Assembly: GCF_000801105.2 (NCBI RefSeq) | Contig: NC_079513.1 | Location: forward strand, 24,334,273 to 24,398,272 | DNA from: Raphanus sativus | Taxonomy: Eukaryota > Streptophyta > Magnoliopsida > Brassicales > Brassicaceae | Direction: 5' to 3' | DNA: 64,000 bases | Made by a program: the position numbers and the translations under genes | In this document: positions 1 to 10,344 of the stretch, piece by piece | Layout: every line of letters begins with the position of its first letter | How positions within the stretch are numbered: the stretch's first letter is position 1 | Notes under the pieces: generated by a model | Databases searched by the model: none | What the model was told of the DNA's origin: nothing | Seen by the model: only the letters and a program-made list of their open reading frames with translations

Positions 1-286
1 TCTATTTATTAAGATGCGTGAAATAAACTCAGCCAGGTTTGTTTGGGCTTAAACCATCTGACTACTGATTATGGGAGTAGTATTAGTAGATTTTATGACT
101 TTTAGATTTTAATTTTGTATTTTTATTAAAAAAAAATTAATGTGGAAGTCCGTTTAAATTCCCTAAAAATAATTATGAAATTAAATTTGTATTAAATTTA
201 ACATGAATCATGTTGTGTCTATATCATAAAATTGGTATCCTATATTTACAAGGAACAAAATCTATTTCTAATTTGAAGAATAATCA

Positions 287-565
287 TCACTTCAGCTGAG
301 AAGTAACATTGATGAAAGTATTTTCAGGACAAGGGATCGTTAAACCACCCATTGGATGATCGAACCCAAACTCTTCTTCAGATTTGCTGAGAAGAGCTTG
401 AAACGAAGGCTGGCTCAAGTATGAGATTGGCACCACATATCTCTTCTTCTGGCTCTCTCCTACGTACACCGCTAGAAACCCTTTTGGCGCCGCTGAGGTT
501 GCTCTTTTGCTTGTTGCGGCTCCAAGAATCTTCTTTGCACCCAGAATATTTCTTACGAAAGCCAT
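287..565 (-). CDS. SAUR: SAUR19/24-like auxin-induced protein, copy 1
   Basis: Intronless 92-residue protein of the small auxin-up RNA family. In Arabidopsis the SAUR19-24 proteins inhibit PP2C.D phosphatases at the plasma membrane, which keeps the H+-ATPase active and promotes cell expansion. Seen here: a basic N-terminus ([15 protein letters not shown]), the core [11 protein letters not shown], then [38 protein letters not shown] and a short C-terminal tail, all typical of the auxin-inducible domain and at normal length. The tail is slightly unusual: PENTF where the sister copies have PEDTF, and it ends in K instead of Q. The start is the only ATG before the domain. Upstream (to the right) lies the promoter block shared by the cluster. 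Intact and probably functional; the exact Arabidopsis counterpart cannot be assigned because the copies are too similar. Confidence 0.95.
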   Translation of the reverse strand: MAFVRNILGAKKILGAATSKRATSAAPKGFLAVYVGESQKKRYVVPISYLSQPSFQALLSKSEEEFGFDHPMGGLTIPCPENTFINVTSQLK

Positions 566-736
566 TTCTAGTTTCTTTCTCTGAAAGTTCGAATCCTTTT
601 GTGAAGCTTCTGAAAATGTATGAAATGATTCAAGATTTCAAGTTATTGGAATATTGCTTGTTTGTTGGTTGATGATATAGAAAGAGTAATATTATGGGTA
701 TATATAGAAAGATCATGAATGAGTTTGAACCTCTCT

Positions 737-786
737 GAAACTTGTGGTCTTGAAGTATAGGACAAGCTAGAGCAGAGTTTCACATG
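737..786 (-). promoter_or_regulatory. Conserved SAUR promoter block (copy 1)
   Basis: On the minus strand this reads CATGTG, then an imperfect TGTCC-type box, then GACCACAAGTTTC. The same order and spacing recur about 200 bp upstream of most SAUR genes in the window. CATGTG is a PIF/bHLH-type E-box; TGTCCC-type boxes resemble auxin response elements. Function is inferred from conservation only. Confidence 0.6.
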
Positions 787-910
787 GGTTTGTCTTCACC
801 AACTGGAAATTAATTGAGTGTGGGACAAGAAAATAAAAATGAAATGCGATTCACAAGGGCTTGTTTTCTCAATGTTTTGTAGGTAAGACATATGCTATTG
901 TCGATAATAA

Positions 911-1084
911 AGACCAGCCAAGTTTCTGTTCTTCATGTTCTGTGGTGATCATATTCCCTCACCTTTGTGGTCTAAATGGATTTGATTAGTGAGAATATGA
1001 GAATTTAAAGTGGGGACCTGAAGTTTCTCAACAACAGAACAACAAGTATCTGTCACAGGTTAGGTTGTTCTTTGATTACATCCA
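911..1084 (-). promoter_or_regulatory. Distal conserved SAUR upstream block (copy 1)
   Basis: A 150-170 bp block with GTGGGGACC, a TTTGTGGTCTAAAT segment and AACAACAGAACAAC. It recurs, diverged by a few bases, upstream of the SAUR genes at 12521, 17419, 22480 and 25787. It holds no ORF. GGTCCCCAC recalls the GGTCCC-type element described for soybean SAUR promoters; the role is inferred. Confidence 0.5.
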
Positions 1085-2858
1085 CAAATATGTATCACAG
1101 ATGACAAGTTATATCGTAAAAGATTGATTATCTCATTTCTTCTCTTCATTTACTTTACAGATATGAGGAAACAAAGTGATAATGCTCGTTAGCCTTCGTT
1201 TCTTGTCTTTTATCATATCTAAAAGACAGAACCATGTGAATAGAGGTCTGTGTATGTCCCATACTTTCACTACAAGAAATATGTACATTCTTAGCTCACG
1301 ATAAACGCTATCGTAGACCTTTCATAGCATTTTCTCATATGCTATGTCATCGGCAGCCATCATAGGTACCCTCTTTACGATAGCTTTTTTTCTTGACGCT
1401 ATGTAATGTACATATACGATGGCAATAAACGGAAGCTGTCTCTAGTGTAATTATAAGACGAGTTTTAATGTTACAAATTGATTACGAGTCATGTTTCGTG
1501 CTATTATAGATGAAAATTATAATTAAAAATAAAATAATTTGAAAATTAAGCCAAAAATAATTATATTAAAATAAAATAAATTTTATTTATAAGCTGAAAT
1601 TGATTTACAATTAAATTTCAGTTTACAAAGCTAAAACAAAAATAAATAAAAAGTCTAAGTCAAACGAAAAAAAAATAAACCATAACTTTCTTCTTCTTCT
1701 TCTTCTCCTTCATCTTCTTCTCCATGATAAACTCTCCATTGAAGGACGCTTAGATTGTTAGCTGATATATCTCTGCAAAAACAAAAAATCAGATCACTAA
1801 ACAACCCTAACTGTTAATGAAACTATTAAGACAATTCACAAGGTGTCGTCATAGCTGTCGTTGCTAAACACACATGAACCCAACAAGACCTTTACAGAGT
1901 ATCATGTAATTATATTTCAAGTTCAAGTTTTATCAGACTTAAGCAAAACCTGTTCACTACTATTAAACTAAGAAATAACAGTTCAAGTGTTATCAGACTG
2001 AACGATCATGCATATAATAAGTTATTTATTATTGGTAGAGAGTCCAACCTCAGAAAAAATATCCCAAGCTGACGCCCCCCATCAGCTTAGCATCAAAGTT
2101 GTCGCTGATAAGAATGATATCTTGAATCCGCACAAGATTCATCAGTGTCTTCAAGCTAGGACCATTAGCAATATGATCACCATGCAACTGATTCATAACC
2201 AAATAAGACAATAAATTTCTCAAACTTAGAACCAACACAAAGAAAACAGGGAAAGGAACTTACAGTAAGTCTTCTCCAGACATCCATAGATTCTTCAACT
2301 CGTTTTTCCTCATGAGACATGGCTACTCCCTCTTCCTATCAAACAACACAATATCACTTAGATGAACATGTTTGTCTGTGTAAAGGTGACCAGAAGTTGG
2401 CGTATATCTTAGTAAGACACAAGAGATACACAGAAAAACAATTGGGCCTCTGTAAGAAGGATCTCCCATTATTCTTGATTTAACCTGTTCCACACAGCAA
2501 GATTGAGGAATAAAATCAGGAAGCAACAGAATCGTACACACCTGATCCAAGAATTTGATTGAGACTCTTTTCAGTCTTAAGCTTAAGTGGCTGAGACTCT
2601 TTAGACAAAGTACTTTCCTAGCCTTGGTTCTGTTCCCACCTATACTCAAAGGAAGGCAAGAGTTTAAGCAAACCAGACACAAAGTGAACAACCAAAGGTA
2701 TCAAAAGACAATAAGCACACCCGCGGTCTTATCAAGCAGACACCCACAATGGACGTAAGTTGTTTTACGGAGCAAAGCCTTCTCTGTGACATGAAAGGCA
2801 ATGCATAATAGGCAACAGATGAAAATCAAATTCAAGAGAGAACAATTCTTTACTCACT

Positions 2859-3118
2859 GTGAATGAAGTCCATAGCTCGGGTTATTCTGCAATAGAAGGA
2901 GCAAAGAGGTAATCTCGTGTTAGTATCACTAGATGCTCCATTTCATAAATCTAAAACAAAAATCTGCAACCATCAAACACTCCACAAATAGACATAAAAG
3001 GTTTAGAAACACGAGACTGGGGAAGTTTTTGATCCCACCATCGAAACTGAGACTGTAGCTTGAAGCGGAGGAGATTGTACATAAGAGTCGGGTAGAACAG
3101 GATCTGACCACCCGCTCC
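2859..3118 (-). pseudogene. Captured exon fragments of a PTPMT1-like dual-specificity phosphatase
   Basis: On the minus strand 3118-3029 translates to GAGGQILFYPTLMYNLL followed by RFKLQSQFRWWDQ. This is the N-terminal signature of the plant PTPMT1/phosphatidylglycerophosphate phosphatase-like family (FYPTLLYN...FRWWD). After a TTGCAG acceptor, 2885-2859 encodes ITRAMDFIH, like the segment just before the catalytic loop, and is followed by a GTGAGT donor. Around 2757 a TYVHC-like string appears, but no HCxxGxxR loop can be read. So exon-intron structure was captured as genomic DNA and has decayed. No complete product is possible. Confidence 0.6.
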
Positions 3119-3430
3119 GATTAGAGCTCTCTTTGTTTAACACCCTTGAAACCTATACCTTTATTCTTCATTGTGTGAAATTAGGGTTTCAGGATGAAGA
3201 AATCGAAGAAGCTAGACTTGAACAGAGACTTGGGTTTTGCAGAGAGAGGGAAAGAGAGAGAGATATTACGGTGCCGAGGAGGAGACAAGGTAGACGGAGA
3301 CGAGGTAGGCAGAGATAAGGTGTAGAGGCTGACGGAGGGGAGAGGACTGTGGTGATGGTCGTGGTGGTGATTGGGAGAGGACTGTTGGATGGGCGAAGAG
3401 ACGAATGGGAGAAGAGTCGATGGGAGAAGA

Positions 3431-3558
3431 GAGGAGGGTAGGGTTTGAGCGATTTTTTTTGTGTCTTTTTTGTGTAGACTAATTTTTACATTTTGAGGAG
3501 GGTAGGGTTTGAGCGATTTTTTTTGTGTCTTTTTTGTGTAGACTAATTTTTACATTTT
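3431..3558. repeat. 64-bp direct repeat, two copies
   Basis: A segment starting GAGGAGGGTAGGGTTTGAGC at 3431 is repeated from 3495, period 64, nearly identical. It is a recent local duplication inside the CACTA element. Confidence 0.85.
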
Positions 3559-3932
3559 TAAATAAAAATATATTAGAACACAGAGGGAAATTTTTATTTT
3601 TTCGGCGCTTCTCCAATATTTACACAAGTCTCGGTGGAAAATCTAATTTTAGGTTCGCGCTTACTAAAACTCTACCATAGCATTTATTTAGCACTATTAT
3701 ATAATATAAAAATTTCTAACTCATCAACGATAACAGTTCAGTAAAACGAGCTATAGTAATGTGCTATCAATGTGGATTTTTTTTGTAGTGTTTAATGGTT
3801 TTTGGATGGTTTTTAAAGTCTTTCTTTAATCTATATAATACATCTTAAGGCAGAGAACCAACTTTTCAATACAAACCTTGAATCTTAGCATCTATCCGTT
3901 TCTCACAAGCTTCAAATTTCAATTTTCAAGAA

Positions 3933-4228
3933 ATGGCTTTGTTTAGAGAGGTCTCTTGAGTGCAAAGAGGATTATTGGCCTTTCTGTAGCGACGACTACA
4001 AGCAAAAGGACAGTTTCAGCGCCAAAGGGGTTTCTTGCGGTGTACGTTGGTGAAGACCAGGTCCATAAGAAGAGATATATCGTGCCAATTTCATACTTGA
4101 GCCAGCCTTCTTTTCAAGCTCTTCTCAGTAAAACGGAAGAAGAGTTTGGATATGATCATCCAATGGGTGGATTAACGATTCCTTGTCCTGAAGATACATT
4201 CATCAACGTGACTTCCCTGCTTCAATAG
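3933..4228 (+). pseudogene. SAUR: SAUR copy 2, frameshifted near its start
   Basis: From 3956 on the reading frame encodes SAKRIIGL, a Thr/Ser stretch, [28 protein letters not shown] and [15 protein letters not shown]: a whole SAUR domain. The ATG equivalent to the sister genes is at 3933 (ATGGCTTTGTTTAGAGAGG), but compared with the copy at 16545 it carries two extra bases (AGAGAGG against AGAGG). Translation from it stops at TGA after 8 codons. No other in-frame ATG precedes the domain; the next Met is in PMGG. The promoter is also split by the CACTA insertion. Most likely a young pseudogene: the rest of the frame is undamaged. Rescue from a non-ATG start cannot be excluded from sequence alone. 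Confidence 0.85.
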
Positions 4229-4759
4229 TCCACAAGAAAAAGACACTGACATTAGTTAGAGATAGAATTGTCCAATGTAAATGTGTTAACGGTTTTCCTT
4301 GTTCAATGTGAATATGACCATTTGAAAAACAAAATTGTTTGATTTCTGATATTAATAGTTGTGCTAATTTTATTATTATATTAATGTACATGTGAATGGA
4401 CTATGGAGTATGAACTCTCTGAAATGTTTTGAAACAAAACTGGAACACATGAGAACCAAGTTTCACAATGTTTTGTATTCCAAGATAAACACATGTGAAA
4501 CCAAAATACAAACAATGAAAGCTAACGAGCATTTTAATCACTTTGTTTCTCTTTGGATCAGAAATAAAGAACAGAGAACGAATCATACAGACTCTTTGGT
4601 GTATCTAATAAAGTAATAATAAGCTCACCGAAGATGATTTCAAACCGGAACCAAGACTTTTCGGTTAAGAGAAATTAGTTTACCCAACCAAAAGAGTGGA
4701 ATGGATGAACCGCAGCAAAAGCGAAAGACAAAAAAATTTCCGGATAATGTTCGGGAGTT
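4229..4759. other. Intergenic, no gene seen
   Basis: 3' flank of the broken SAUR copy 2 and spacer to the tRNA. The piece at 4520-4560 contains the GCTAACGAGCAT string found in upstream regions of the MALF-type SAUR copies, so parts are cluster-derived. T-runs downstream of the minus-strand tRNA (4730-4740) can serve as a Pol III terminator. Confidence 0.5.
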
Positions 4760-4831
4760 TGAACCCGACGTGAATCGAACACGCAACCTTCTGATCTGGA
4801 GTCAGACGCGCTACCATTGCGCCACGGATCC
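4760..4831 (-). tRNA. tRNA-Trp (CCA)
   Basis: A 72-nt cloverleaf sequence on the minus strand, starting GGATCCGTGGCGCAATGG and ending GGGTTCA. A box TGGCGCAATGG; anticodon loop CTCCAGA with CCA anticodon; B box GTTCGATTC. It has the same 72 bases as the copies at 13567 and 26329. No intron. A T-run follows at 4740-4730 in the transcribed direction. Confidence 0.95.
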
Positions 4832-5174
4832 GGATGAAAAACAGTCTCACTTAAATTATATAACGCAATCTCTTACAAGTTCTTTAAATGTCTTACAGTC
4901 TCACTTATATATCTTACCATGATATGTTCTAAGTTCTTCAAATGTTGTGTTTCAAAAAAAAAAAGTGTTTAAAAAAAAAAAGTTCTTCAAATGTATGGAC
5001 ATGATCGTTCCAAAATGTATTCACATGATGGTGTCTATTGCATAAAATTACATTCACTTTCTAAACTTTTAGAACAACTCTTTCAAGAAGAGAAAGAAAA
5101 ATGTCATCTATTTACGATGAATGTGTCTATTTCTAAATTCTAACTTGCAGAACAAAAGCTTGACAGTCAAGTAA

Positions 5175-5453
5175 TCATTGCAACCGAGAAGTCACATTGA
5201 TGAAAGTATCTTCGGGACAAGGAATGGTTAAGCCACCCATTGGATGATCGAATCCAAACTCTTCTTCGGATTTGCTCATAAGAGCTTGAAAGGAAGGCTG
5301 GCTCAAGTATGAGATTGGCACCACATATCTTTTCTTCTGGCTCTCTCCTACGTACACCGCAAGAAATCCTTTTGGCGCCGCTGAGGTTGCCCTTTTGCTT
5401 GTCACGGCTCCAAGAATCTTCTTTGCACCCAGTAGACTTCTCATCAAAGCCAT
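5175..5453 (-). CDS. SAUR: SAUR19/24-like auxin-induced protein, copy 3
   Basis: 92 residues, intronless, full auxin-inducible domain: [70 protein letters not shown]. One unusual residue: QALM where most copies have QALL. It is first in the unit tRNA-Trp(-), SAUR(-), SAUR(+), SAUR(-), SAUR(+), and its twin in the second unit is at 13890-14168. It is transcribed divergently from the disrupted SAUR at 6234; about 780 bp lie between the two start codons and hold both promoters. Role as for copy 1. Confidence 0.95.
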   Translation of the reverse strand: MALMRSLLGAKKILGAVTSKRATSAAPKGFLAVYVGESQKKRYVVPISYLSQPSFQALMSKSEEEFGFDHPMGGLTIPCPEDTFINVTSRLQ

Positions 5454-5596
5454 CTTCTTTTTTGTAAACTTTGAGATTTTTTTTTTGAGACTCCTGGAGA
5501 TGTATGAAAAGATTCGAAGTTATTGATGATAGAAAGAATAGGTTATGTGTGTGTATATAAAGATCAGTGAATAACTTGAACCTCTTTGTTTCGTCT

Positions 5597-5650
5597 TTGA
5601 AACTTGTGGTCTACAAGTGTGGAACAGGCCAGAACAGAGCACCACATGGT
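5597..5650 (-). promoter_or_regulatory. Conserved SAUR promoter block (copy 3)
   Basis: Minus strand: CATGTGGTGCTCTG, a TGTTCC-type box, then a short spacer and GACCACAAGTTTC. It is the same block as in the sister genes, about 150-200 bp upstream of the ATG. A TATA-like TATATA lies at about 5551-5558. Confidence 0.55.
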
Positions 5651-6015
5651 TCTGTCTTCACCGAAAAGATGCACTATTGCAATTTGTCTACTTGGATAAT
5701 CGCCATAGTCAATTCACAAGGGCTTGGGTTCTCAATGTTTGTGATACTATTTGTAAATATAATCAAAGAACAACTTGAATGGTGACACAGACTTGTTGTT
5801 CTGTTGTTGAGAAACTTCAGGGGCCCTCTTTTAGACTACAGAAAACGAGAGAATATGACATATAACCAACCACCAACTTGAATGGTGGGCTTTGTTATTG
5901 ACAATGGCATATGTATTATCTAAAATCATTTGAAAAAACAAGACCTTGTGACTCATTTACTTATCCATCAAGACAAATTGCATTAATGAATATTTTACAT
6001 AGTTTTAAGACAAAA

Positions 6016-6067
6016 CCATGTGAGATACTCTATAGCCTGTCCCATGATCCAAAACCACAAGTTTCAA
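6016..6067 (+). promoter_or_regulatory. Conserved SAUR promoter block (disrupted copy 4)
   Basis: ACCATGTGAGATACTC, then CCTGTCCCAT, then AACCACAAGTTTCAAAG. It is followed by TATATATCTGC (about 6108-6117) and the ATG at 6234. The promoter is intact although the gene behind it is interrupted. Confidence 0.6.
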
Positions 6068-6336
6068 AGATTATCTTGAGAAGTTTCAACTCACACATGG
6101 ATCCATCTATATATCTGCACATGAGCCATTCTTTCTATCATCAACCAAAAACAAGCAATCCAATAACTTTAATCATTCCCATACATCTTCAAAAGTTTTA
6201 GAAGCATTCAAACTTTCAGTAAAAGAAAAACAAATGGCTTTGATGAGAAATATATTGGGTGCAAAGAAGATTCTTGGAACCGCAACAAGCAAATGGGCAA
6301 CCTCGGCTGCACCAAAAGGATTTCTTGCGGTGTACG

Positions 6337-7194
6337 TGATAGAACCGTATTTTATAAACTACGGATTACTGAATATTGTAAAAAATAAAAAATGATAATA
6401 CTATACCAAAGAGTAAGAAAAGGATGATACAACTGCAGAGGCGAGATATTATCTCTTTCCTTAACTCAAAATACGTCCCGTAGTGCGACAGTTCGATAAC
6501 GTAATGAGTCCCAGGATACAACTGCAAACAATCTTCTGAGTTTGCGTCACTCTATCAGAAGCCTGGCGAAACTAATTTTGTGTTGTACTCTCAGACACAA
6601 AAATAAATAAAATAAAACATCACTATAACATGGAGGAATTGTATTTGTTGTTGGTTTTCAAGTGTGTCTCACTCTATCCTTTTCTAAATGGCTCACAAGC
6701 CTTTATATAGAAAATACAAAACATCACATTATGCTTTTGAGAATCCATAACATACAAGAGAGTAATGGAGTCTTAAAGTCAAAAAATCAATATTGTCATT
6801 AAGAAAATTTAATTCCTTTTGACTCAATTTTTAATGACTTAGCAATAAAGAATATATTATATATTTGACCAAATCAAACATAAATAATATTTCTTTTAAT
6901 TTGGGTTTGCATTTTATGTTTATACAAACATAAAGATAGTCATGAATAAGTAATGGACATAATATCCAACTAACAAATTCAAACCCAAATATCCAATATA
7001 TGACATTTGCTAATTTTTAATATTTAGCCAAACTCATTTTGGACTTCCATTTCTCATTCAAAACCAACTCTGATTTTGACATACGAGTACACTACTTCAT
7101 AGTGTCAAACATTCGGTTATTCCGACGAACGTCTTCGTCCCGAAACATACCGAAAAATGGTCTTAAACCATTTCGTCAAAAACGAGTTCCAACA
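6337..7194 (-). repeat. 3' LTR
   Basis: 858 bp, starting TGATAGAACCG and ending TTCCAACA on the plus strand. On the minus (sense) strand it is preceded by the polypurine tract at 7195-7203. Confidence 0.9.
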
Positions 7195-9305
7195 ATCCCC
7201 CACATGAATAGAAATGCTTCTAGACACTAGACGACTCGACAGACTTGACTTCCTAGACAAGACTCGACAAGACTCAACAAGACTCAACTAAGGACTTTTG
7301 AGAGTACAAACGAGAAATTCACTGCATGATGAGTTGGTAGCAATTTTTCAGCCTTGAACCAGTCATTGTTAATAGCTATCGGATTTACTCGGCCAGGAGG
7401 TGGCCATGATGTCTTGAACCTCCCGGGCTTTGGTGTAAACCTAGACAATAGCCAAAACACAGTTTCATTCTCTCACAAAACCAATTTCTCTATTGTGTTC
7501 ATTTTGGCCGTGAACATTCCTGGTAATCATGAGTGAACTTTAGAGAATATAGCCATTTTATTCTCCTAGAAACGGCCCCATTTCACACCCACAAGGTGAT
7601 TTGCCATTAGTTTTGTTTAGAGGAGTATCATGTACTACTCCATTCATATCTCAAAACAATTGGCACAAATCATTAAAAGCAAATGCTTATCCTCTATTCC
7701 TTACATGTAGCACTGTTTAATCATCCTAGGAACTGGGTATAGACCGAAGTCTTACAGTGCTTTGGGCAGACTTAGTTTGACTTAGTTGTCTCCTTGAACC
7801 TATTTCTTGGGATCTCCAATCTGATAAGTAGAGTTACCGCCAAACCTCATCTTAGTTCATAGGCTAAACCCATTCCTCTTGATGATATTACAATTTGATC
7901 TCATGACACACCTTTAATAACAGGATCCTAGGTTGTCATCATAGTGAACATAATCTCTTGAGATTAGTCGAGATCAATTGTCTAATGATTTTTGTCATCT
8001 GTTCAAGATACAATTAACCATTATACACAAAACTCAGTGTATGACACTAGTTTTTTTTTTTTTTTAAATCATAGTTTGATAACTATCACTAAGTTAATTT
8101 GGCCTCTTGCCAATAACTTTATATGGTAAGCAAAGTTTCCCCCACATTTCTTGAGATAGCTCAAAATCATGCATATTTATTTACATTTAACATCTCTTAA
8201 GAGTTTAGAAAATTACTCTACACCTCTTTTAGATTTAAATGAATAAAAATAATTTCGAAAAATTATTACAATTTTCTTTAAAATGTATTTCATTCTCAGA
8301 AATTCACATTTTAGATACAACTATTTTCATAGTTCTTTCAAGTTGATTTATAACTCTATGATTTGAATTTTTCCAAAACATATTTTTGCTTTTAGCAAAT
8401 ATACATATCATTACATGATATTTTTCTACCATAAAAACCACAATTTTCTATGATTATTCTCAACCATATTGACTTTAGAACTACAATACATATGTCAGTT
8501 TCAGTCATATTGGTCTGAAAATTCTCACTGGTTTTGCATGGTCAACCTTTTTAAAAATGCATTTAAGCATTGACGAAATACAAATGTTTTGATCAATATC
8601 AACAAATATTTTATTTCTTATGGCAAACGATTTATATGTGGCAGACCTCTCCCAAATTTTATTTGGGGCGTCGACTCACAAAATTCATTTCCATTCATAT
8701 AACATGATCCCTTAAGAATCAAAATGTTATTTATAACTATGGTTTCACCATATTTGAAACTTGAATTTCTTCTTATTTTCTCATGGTCAACATACTTAAT
8801 AACTAAATTAAGTTATCCCAAAATCTGAAAGAAGAAAACAAAAACGTTAAATCATTCTTGATAATTAAAGCAATTAATTATCTTAACCAAGTCAATGCAA
8901 TAACACATTTTGACCAATTAAAAAAAACGTTTTAACTTGATGGAGATCCTGTTTGCATCAAAACAAAAACAAGATATCATTAGTGCATATAATGAGAAAA
9001 AATGAATTTTTATCTCCATAGAAATCATCAACAAAAATAATCTGATGGAGTGGACAGATTTTTTTATCACCATGAAATCTCCAATTCCTGTTTTCATGAC
9101 AAAACACTTCACAAAATAATCAGTTTTGTTAGTATAATAATACAAACAAAAAATTTACTAGAAAGATTATTTTGAAATAATCCTATAGATCTGATTCCGG
9201 CATCTTTTCCCAAAGATCAGTCAACCTGTTCTTACAAAACAAATACTTTTTACAATAATCAGTCCGGTTAGTGCAAAGCAATAAACGGATATTTTGAGTT
9301 AAGAC

Positions 9306-10163
9306 TGATAGAACCGTATTTTATAAACTACGGATTACTGAATATTGTAAAAAATAAAAAATGATAATACTATACCAAAGAGTAAGAAAAGGATGATACA
9401 ACTGCAGAGGCGAGATATTATCTCTTTCCTTAACTCAAAATACGTCCCGTAGTGCGACGGTTCGATAACGTAATGAGTCCCAGGATACAACTGCAAACAA
9501 TCTTCTGAATTTGCGTCACTCTATCAGAAGCCTGGCGAAACTAATTTTGTGTTGTACTCTCAGACACAAAAATAAATAAAATAAAACATCACTATAACAT
9601 GGAGGAATTGTATTTGTTGTTGGTTTTCAAGTGTGTCTCACTCTATCCTTTTCTAAATGGCTCACAAGCCTTTATATAGAAAATATAAAACATCACATTA
9701 TGCTTTTGAGAATCCATAACATACAAGAGAGTAATGGAGTCTTAAAGTCAAAAAATCAATATTGTCATTAAGAAAATTTAATTCCTTTTGACTCAATTTT
9801 TAATGACTTAGCAATAAAGAATATATTATATATTTGACCAAATCAAACATAAATAATATTTCTTTTAATTTGGGTTTGCATTTTATGTTTATACAAACAT
9901 AAAGATAGTCATGAATAAGTAATGGACATAATATCCAACTAACAAATTCAAACCCAAATATCCAATATATGACATTTGCTAATTTTTAATATTTAGCCAA
10001 ACTCATTTTGGACTTCCATTTCTCATTCAAAACCAACTCTGATTTTGACATACGAGTACACTACTTCATAGTGTCAAACATTCGGTTATTCCGACGAACG
10101 TCTTCGTCCCGAAACATACCGAAAAATGGTCTTAAACCATTTCGTCAAAAACGAGTTCCAACA
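9306..10163 (-). repeat. 5' LTR
   Basis: 858 bp, same length as the other LTR, with three substitutions seen (in the CGACGGTTCG, CTGAATTT and AAATATAAAAC contexts). Minus-strand TATATAAAGG at about 9678-9669 is the likely core promoter; transcription would run leftwards. Confidence 0.9.
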
Positions 10164-10344
10164 GTACGTAGGAGAGAGCCAGAAAAAGAGATATTTGGTA
10201 CCGGTTTCATACTTGAGCCAGCCTTCTTTTCAAGCGCTTCTAAGCAAATCTGAAGAAGAATTTGGGTTTGATCATCCAATGGGTGGCTTAACCATCCCTT
10301 GTCCTGAAGATACTTTCATCAACGTGACCTCTCAGCTTCAGTGA

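Larger units (their letters stand above)
1268..3790. mobile_element. Non-autonomous CACTA (En/Spm) transposon
   Basis: The left end starts CACTACAAGAAA and the right end finishes TTTTTTGTAGTG, the inverted CACTA terminus. Both ends are flanked by TTT, a 3-bp target duplication as expected for CACTA elements. Subterminal DNA is rich in short GCTATNGT-like motifs in both orientations (about 1300-1440 and 3660-3770), also typical. I see no transposase ORF. Internal sequence on the minus strand has intron/exon-like structure, including fragments of a phosphatase gene (see 2859-3118). The element sits inside the promoter of the frameshifted SAUR at 3933. Confidence 0.85.
6337..10163 (-). mobile_element. 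Non-autonomous LTR retrotransposon (copia-type ends)
   Basis: Two 858-bp direct repeats (6337-7194 and 9306-10163) bound 2111 bp of internal DNA. The LTRs read TG...CA, and the insertion is flanked by a 5-bp duplication, GTACG (6332-6336 and 10164-10168). Orientation is minus: in that sense the LTR starts TGTTGGAACTCG, holds a TATATAAA box (9671-9678), and a purine tract GTGGGGGAT (7203-7195) abuts the 3' LTR. No gag, protease, integrase or RT could be read, so it must be mobilised in trans (LARD/TRIM-like). The sequence next to the 5' LTR (9305 downwards) is not an obvious initiator-Met primer site. Reading by eye, the LTRs differ at 3 of 858 sites. Confidence 0.92.
6234..10344 (+). pseudogene. 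SAUR: SAUR copy 4, split by an LTR retrotransposon
   Basis: The ATG at 6234 opens a normal SAUR: 34 codons ([15 protein letters not shown] ... GFLAVY) run to 6336. There a 3.8-kb LTR element begins, and the frame ends 19 codons into it. The rest of the gene resumes at 10164 with the duplicated GTACG, giving [16 protein letters not shown], a normal core and the tail TSQLQ with stop at 10342-10344. Both exon-like halves are undamaged, so the only lesion seen is the insertion, which implies recent loss. The predicted leftover product is a 53-residue truncated protein lacking most of the domain. The intact twin in the second unit is the gene at 14979. Confidence 0.92.

Noticed and set aside
2323..2691. 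122-codon minus-strand ORF in the CACTA element
   Set aside because: I could not relate it to any transposase or other family; composition and flanking splice-like sites suggest captured, decayed genomic DNA.
10126..10344. 72-residue ORF starting within the right LTR and running into the SAUR
   Set aside because: Fortuitous in-frame fusion of LTR sequence with the 3' half of the disrupted gene; no evidence for a promoter in that direction.
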